Program-made: the position numbers and the translations under genes
Assembly (NCBI GenBank): GCA_016714165.1
Contig: JADJNU010000001.1
Coordinates: forward strand, 1,860,001 to 1,924,000
From: Bdellovibrionales bacterium
Lineage (GTDB): Bacteria; Bdellovibrionota; Bdellovibrionia; Bdellovibrionales; UBA1609
Length of the DNA stretch: 64,000 nt
Reading direction: 5' to 3'
Notes under the pieces: model-generated
Databases searched by the model: none
Seen by the model: only the letters and a program-made list of their open reading frames with translations
Told to the model about the DNA's origin: nothing
Shown here: in pieces, positions 62,356 to 64,000 of the stretch
How positions within the stretch are numbered: position 1 is the stretch's first letter
Layout of the letters: each line of letters starts with the position of its first letter

Positions 62356-64000
62356 ATCATGGCTCCTTGTTCAGTTTGCATGCTGCGAACTATTCTTAAA
62401 CGAATCTCCGACCTCACCTTTAGGTCCTCAACTAAGCTACAAATACGGCGCAAAACGCTCAGATTCACCAACCCCGCTTCTTGAAAGCCATTCATCGATC
62501 GAAGATAGGACAGCAACAAACCAGCGCCCCCATCCACATCAGCCTTTTTAGCTAACTCCTCGATTAAGTCGCTAAATGCGTTATTTTTGTCGCCACACCT
62601 ACTGAGCATTTGAGCTTTTTCAAATACACACCGACTCCATGTCTCGAATGAAAGCGCGTCCTTTTCAATCTTAGAAAGAATGAAATTCAACTGCTCTTTA
62701 TCAAAGAACGATGGATCTTTAGCCATCGAAAGCAATAGCCTTCGACCTTCGCTGCCAAACTCTCCGATCTTCTTTTGATGCTCTCTCTCCAGCATGAGTT
62801 TCCAGGTAGATTTCTCCAGGACTTTTCGCACCATCAACTCTTGTGCATGAGAACACAGAGGGGTCGCTACCCAATAGCCCGTTTCAACAAATCCTGTCTT
62901 ATAAATCCGGACATCCTCGCGATATTCGTGTGCGAGCAAGCGAAGGGAGCCTTCGGATCCCTCTATGATTTGGTTAGCCACTGAAGCAACTAAAACCGGA
63001 GTCAGCCTGTCCCCGCAGCGATGGCTAGAGTGAAGGCACGGACCTCTTTGTGGACAGGGAGCACAGGGCTCAAGGGATTGTAAAATCACATTTCCGGCTC
63101 GGTACACTCCCGTCCTTCTGAAATCACTACTCCCAACGCTTAACTCAAGAGTTGGACAGCCCGCCAATCCAGCCAAATGCTTTATACTCGTATCTCCAGT
63201 TAAGAGCAATTCTGCCCTCTTAAGTAGACTAAATGCTCCAGAAATCGAACACAGGGCGAGGCGACTATTTAGTTTCCTTATTTCACATTCTGCGCTCAGC
63301 TGCAGAAGCAAATCTCGTTCAAAAGGTGCCCCCAATATTAAGATGCGTGAATGCGGCTGTAGTAATTTGAGCGAACACAATGTCTCTATCCAATATTTCT
63401 CGCTCCAATTTTTTTTTGCATCGCTAGTCAAAGTTTGAACAAGAACGAGAGGCCCATTGCCCCTGGGAATCAGATTTTCCGCTTCTCGCAGGCCATCCTC
63501 GGTTTCACGCAAAGTTAATTCATTTATTGGTCTCACCCCAGCACCGTAGGAAAACATGTCACTGTAATGAAACGGTTCCAGGTCTTCCTCTCCAGCACAA
63601 TCATTGAGATGGCTGAACCAGGAGGAGCCATATAGCCCCATGCCATTTCGATCAATCCTTAGACCAATCTTATCTCGGGCATGAATGGCTGAGCACAACC
63701 ATCCGCTCAATCGGTTTTGTGTCACGTTGATCAGGAGATCAAAGAATTCCTTATTGAGATTGTCCACCATAGCGCCAAGTTTATGAAATGAGTCAAAAAG
63801 TGAATGATCATAGTCGCCAAGTCCCAATTGAAGGCTGGACCGGTCAAAATAGTGCCAACGAACAAAATCAACCAGTGGCACCAAAGATGAAACCTCAGAG
63901 TTTACCAATAAATGAATATCAGCCCCTGGGTGAGCCTGACGCAGGCCATGCAGCATTGGAAGAGCCATCAGGACATCGCCAATTCTAAGAAGACTAACCA
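62352..64000 (-). CDS. Glycosyltransferase family 9 (heptosyltransferase-like), 5' end beyond window
   Basis: The frame is open to the window edge; in-frame codons before the Met at 63968 read SLLRIGDVL, the usual GT9 opening, so the start is beyond 64000. Visible blocks are LRIGDVLMALPMLHGLRQAHP, LVLVQTLTSDAKKNWSEKYW, ILILGAPFERDLLL and AELLLTGDTSIKHLAGLAGCPTLEL in pieces, followed by a Cys-rich CAPCPQRGPCLHSSHRCGD segment seen in many GT9 enzymes. After about residue 340 there is a roughly 190-residue helical extension. It is coupled to the small downstream gene. Confidence 0.85.
   Translation of the reverse strand, partial: VSLLRIGDVLMALPMLHGLRQAHPGADIHLLVNSEVSSLVPLVDFVRWHYFDRSSLQLGLGDYDHSLFDSFHKLGAMVDNLNKEFFDLLINVTQNRLSGWLCSAIHARDKIGLRIDRNGMGLYGSSWFSHLNDCAGEEDLEPFHYSDMFSYGAGVRPINELTLRETEDGLREAENLIPRGNGPLVLVQTLTSDAKKNWSEKYWIETLCSLKLLQPHSRILILGAPFERDLLLQLSAECEIRKLNSRLALCSISGAFSLLKRAELLLTGDTSIKHLAGLAGCPTLELSVGSSDFRRTGVYRAGNVILQSLEPCAPCPQRGPCLHSSHRCGDRLTPVLVASVANQIIEGSEGSLRLLAHEYREDVRIYKTGFVETGYWVATPLCSHAQELMVRKVLEKSTWKLMLEREHQKKIGEFGSEGRRLLLSMAKDPSFFDKEQLNFILSKIEKDALSFETWSRCVFEKAQMLSRCGDKNNAFSDLIEELAKKADVDGGAGLLLSYLRSMNGFQEAGLVNLSVLRRICSLVEDLKVRSEIRLRIVRSMQTEQGAMI

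Overview
The window looks like chromosomal core DNA of a Bdellovibrio-like member of the Bdellovibrionota. The reasons are the gene set and order: a complete dcw (division and cell wall) cluster ending ftsQ-ftsA-ftsZ, a MotA/MotB pair, a Pal/CpoB lipoprotein set, many short lipoproteins and several Gram-negative envelope genes, at moderate GC by eye. This is an inference from gene content; no rRNA or tRNA gene was seen to anchor it. MurE carries the DNPR motif typical of meso-diaminopimelate peptidoglycan.

Layout. 1-6.5 kb (+): a truncated arylsulfotransferase-like gene, a Cys/Asn-rich lipoprotein, an M3 oligopeptidase, NAD kinase and RecN. 6.5-7.2 kb: largely non-coding, with a minus-strand terminator and a possible 57-residue membrane peptide. 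7.2-26.8 kb (-): mraZ-rsmH-ftsL-ftsI-murE-murF-mraY-murD-ftsW-murG-murC-murB, then a plus-strand lipoprotein gene with its own terminator, then ftsQ-ftsA-ftsZ and an LpxH-like hydrolase. A sigma70-like promoter overlapped by three 10-bp-spaced MraZ-box repeats precedes mraZ. 26.9-33.1 kb: a zinc-ribbon membrane protein split across a dnaX-type slippery site, hpt, a lytic transglycosylase and PBP4 pair, and a peptide-binding lipoprotein. 33.1-42.4 kb: a receiver-GGDEF protein, an LspA with a HAMP-like extension, a DnaQ-family exonuclease with a WYL-like tail, motB/motA, dsbD, two unrecognised genes and an RluB-type pseudouridine synthase.

42.4-46.1 kb is the most irregular part. A lipoprotein gene made of fourteen 58-residue RCC1-like repeats is broken by two indels and followed by a diverged second copy of the rluB 3' end. 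46.2-51.5 kb (mostly -): an NnrS-family membrane protein, a HAMP-like membrane protein, then tsaD-rsmA-smpB and the pal/DUF4398/cpoB lipoproteins. 52.3-53.3 kb (+): ssb and an unknown gene. 53.3-64 kb (-): one long run of tightly packed genes: two family-9 glycosyltransferases with a 59-codon gene between them, an unknown gene, a histidine kinase and receiver pair, rsmD, coaD, an aminotransferase, a small outer-membrane barrel, a DUF2802-like coiled-coil protein and a small OB-like protein.

Functionally the window is dominated by envelope construction: precursor synthesis (MurB-G, MraY), polymerisation and division (FtsI, FtsW, FtsQLAZ), remodelling (PBP4, MltD-like), lipoprotein maturation (LspA), envelope tethering (Pal, CpoB) and surface sugar transfer (GT9), with housekeeping RNA-modification and cofactor genes between them.
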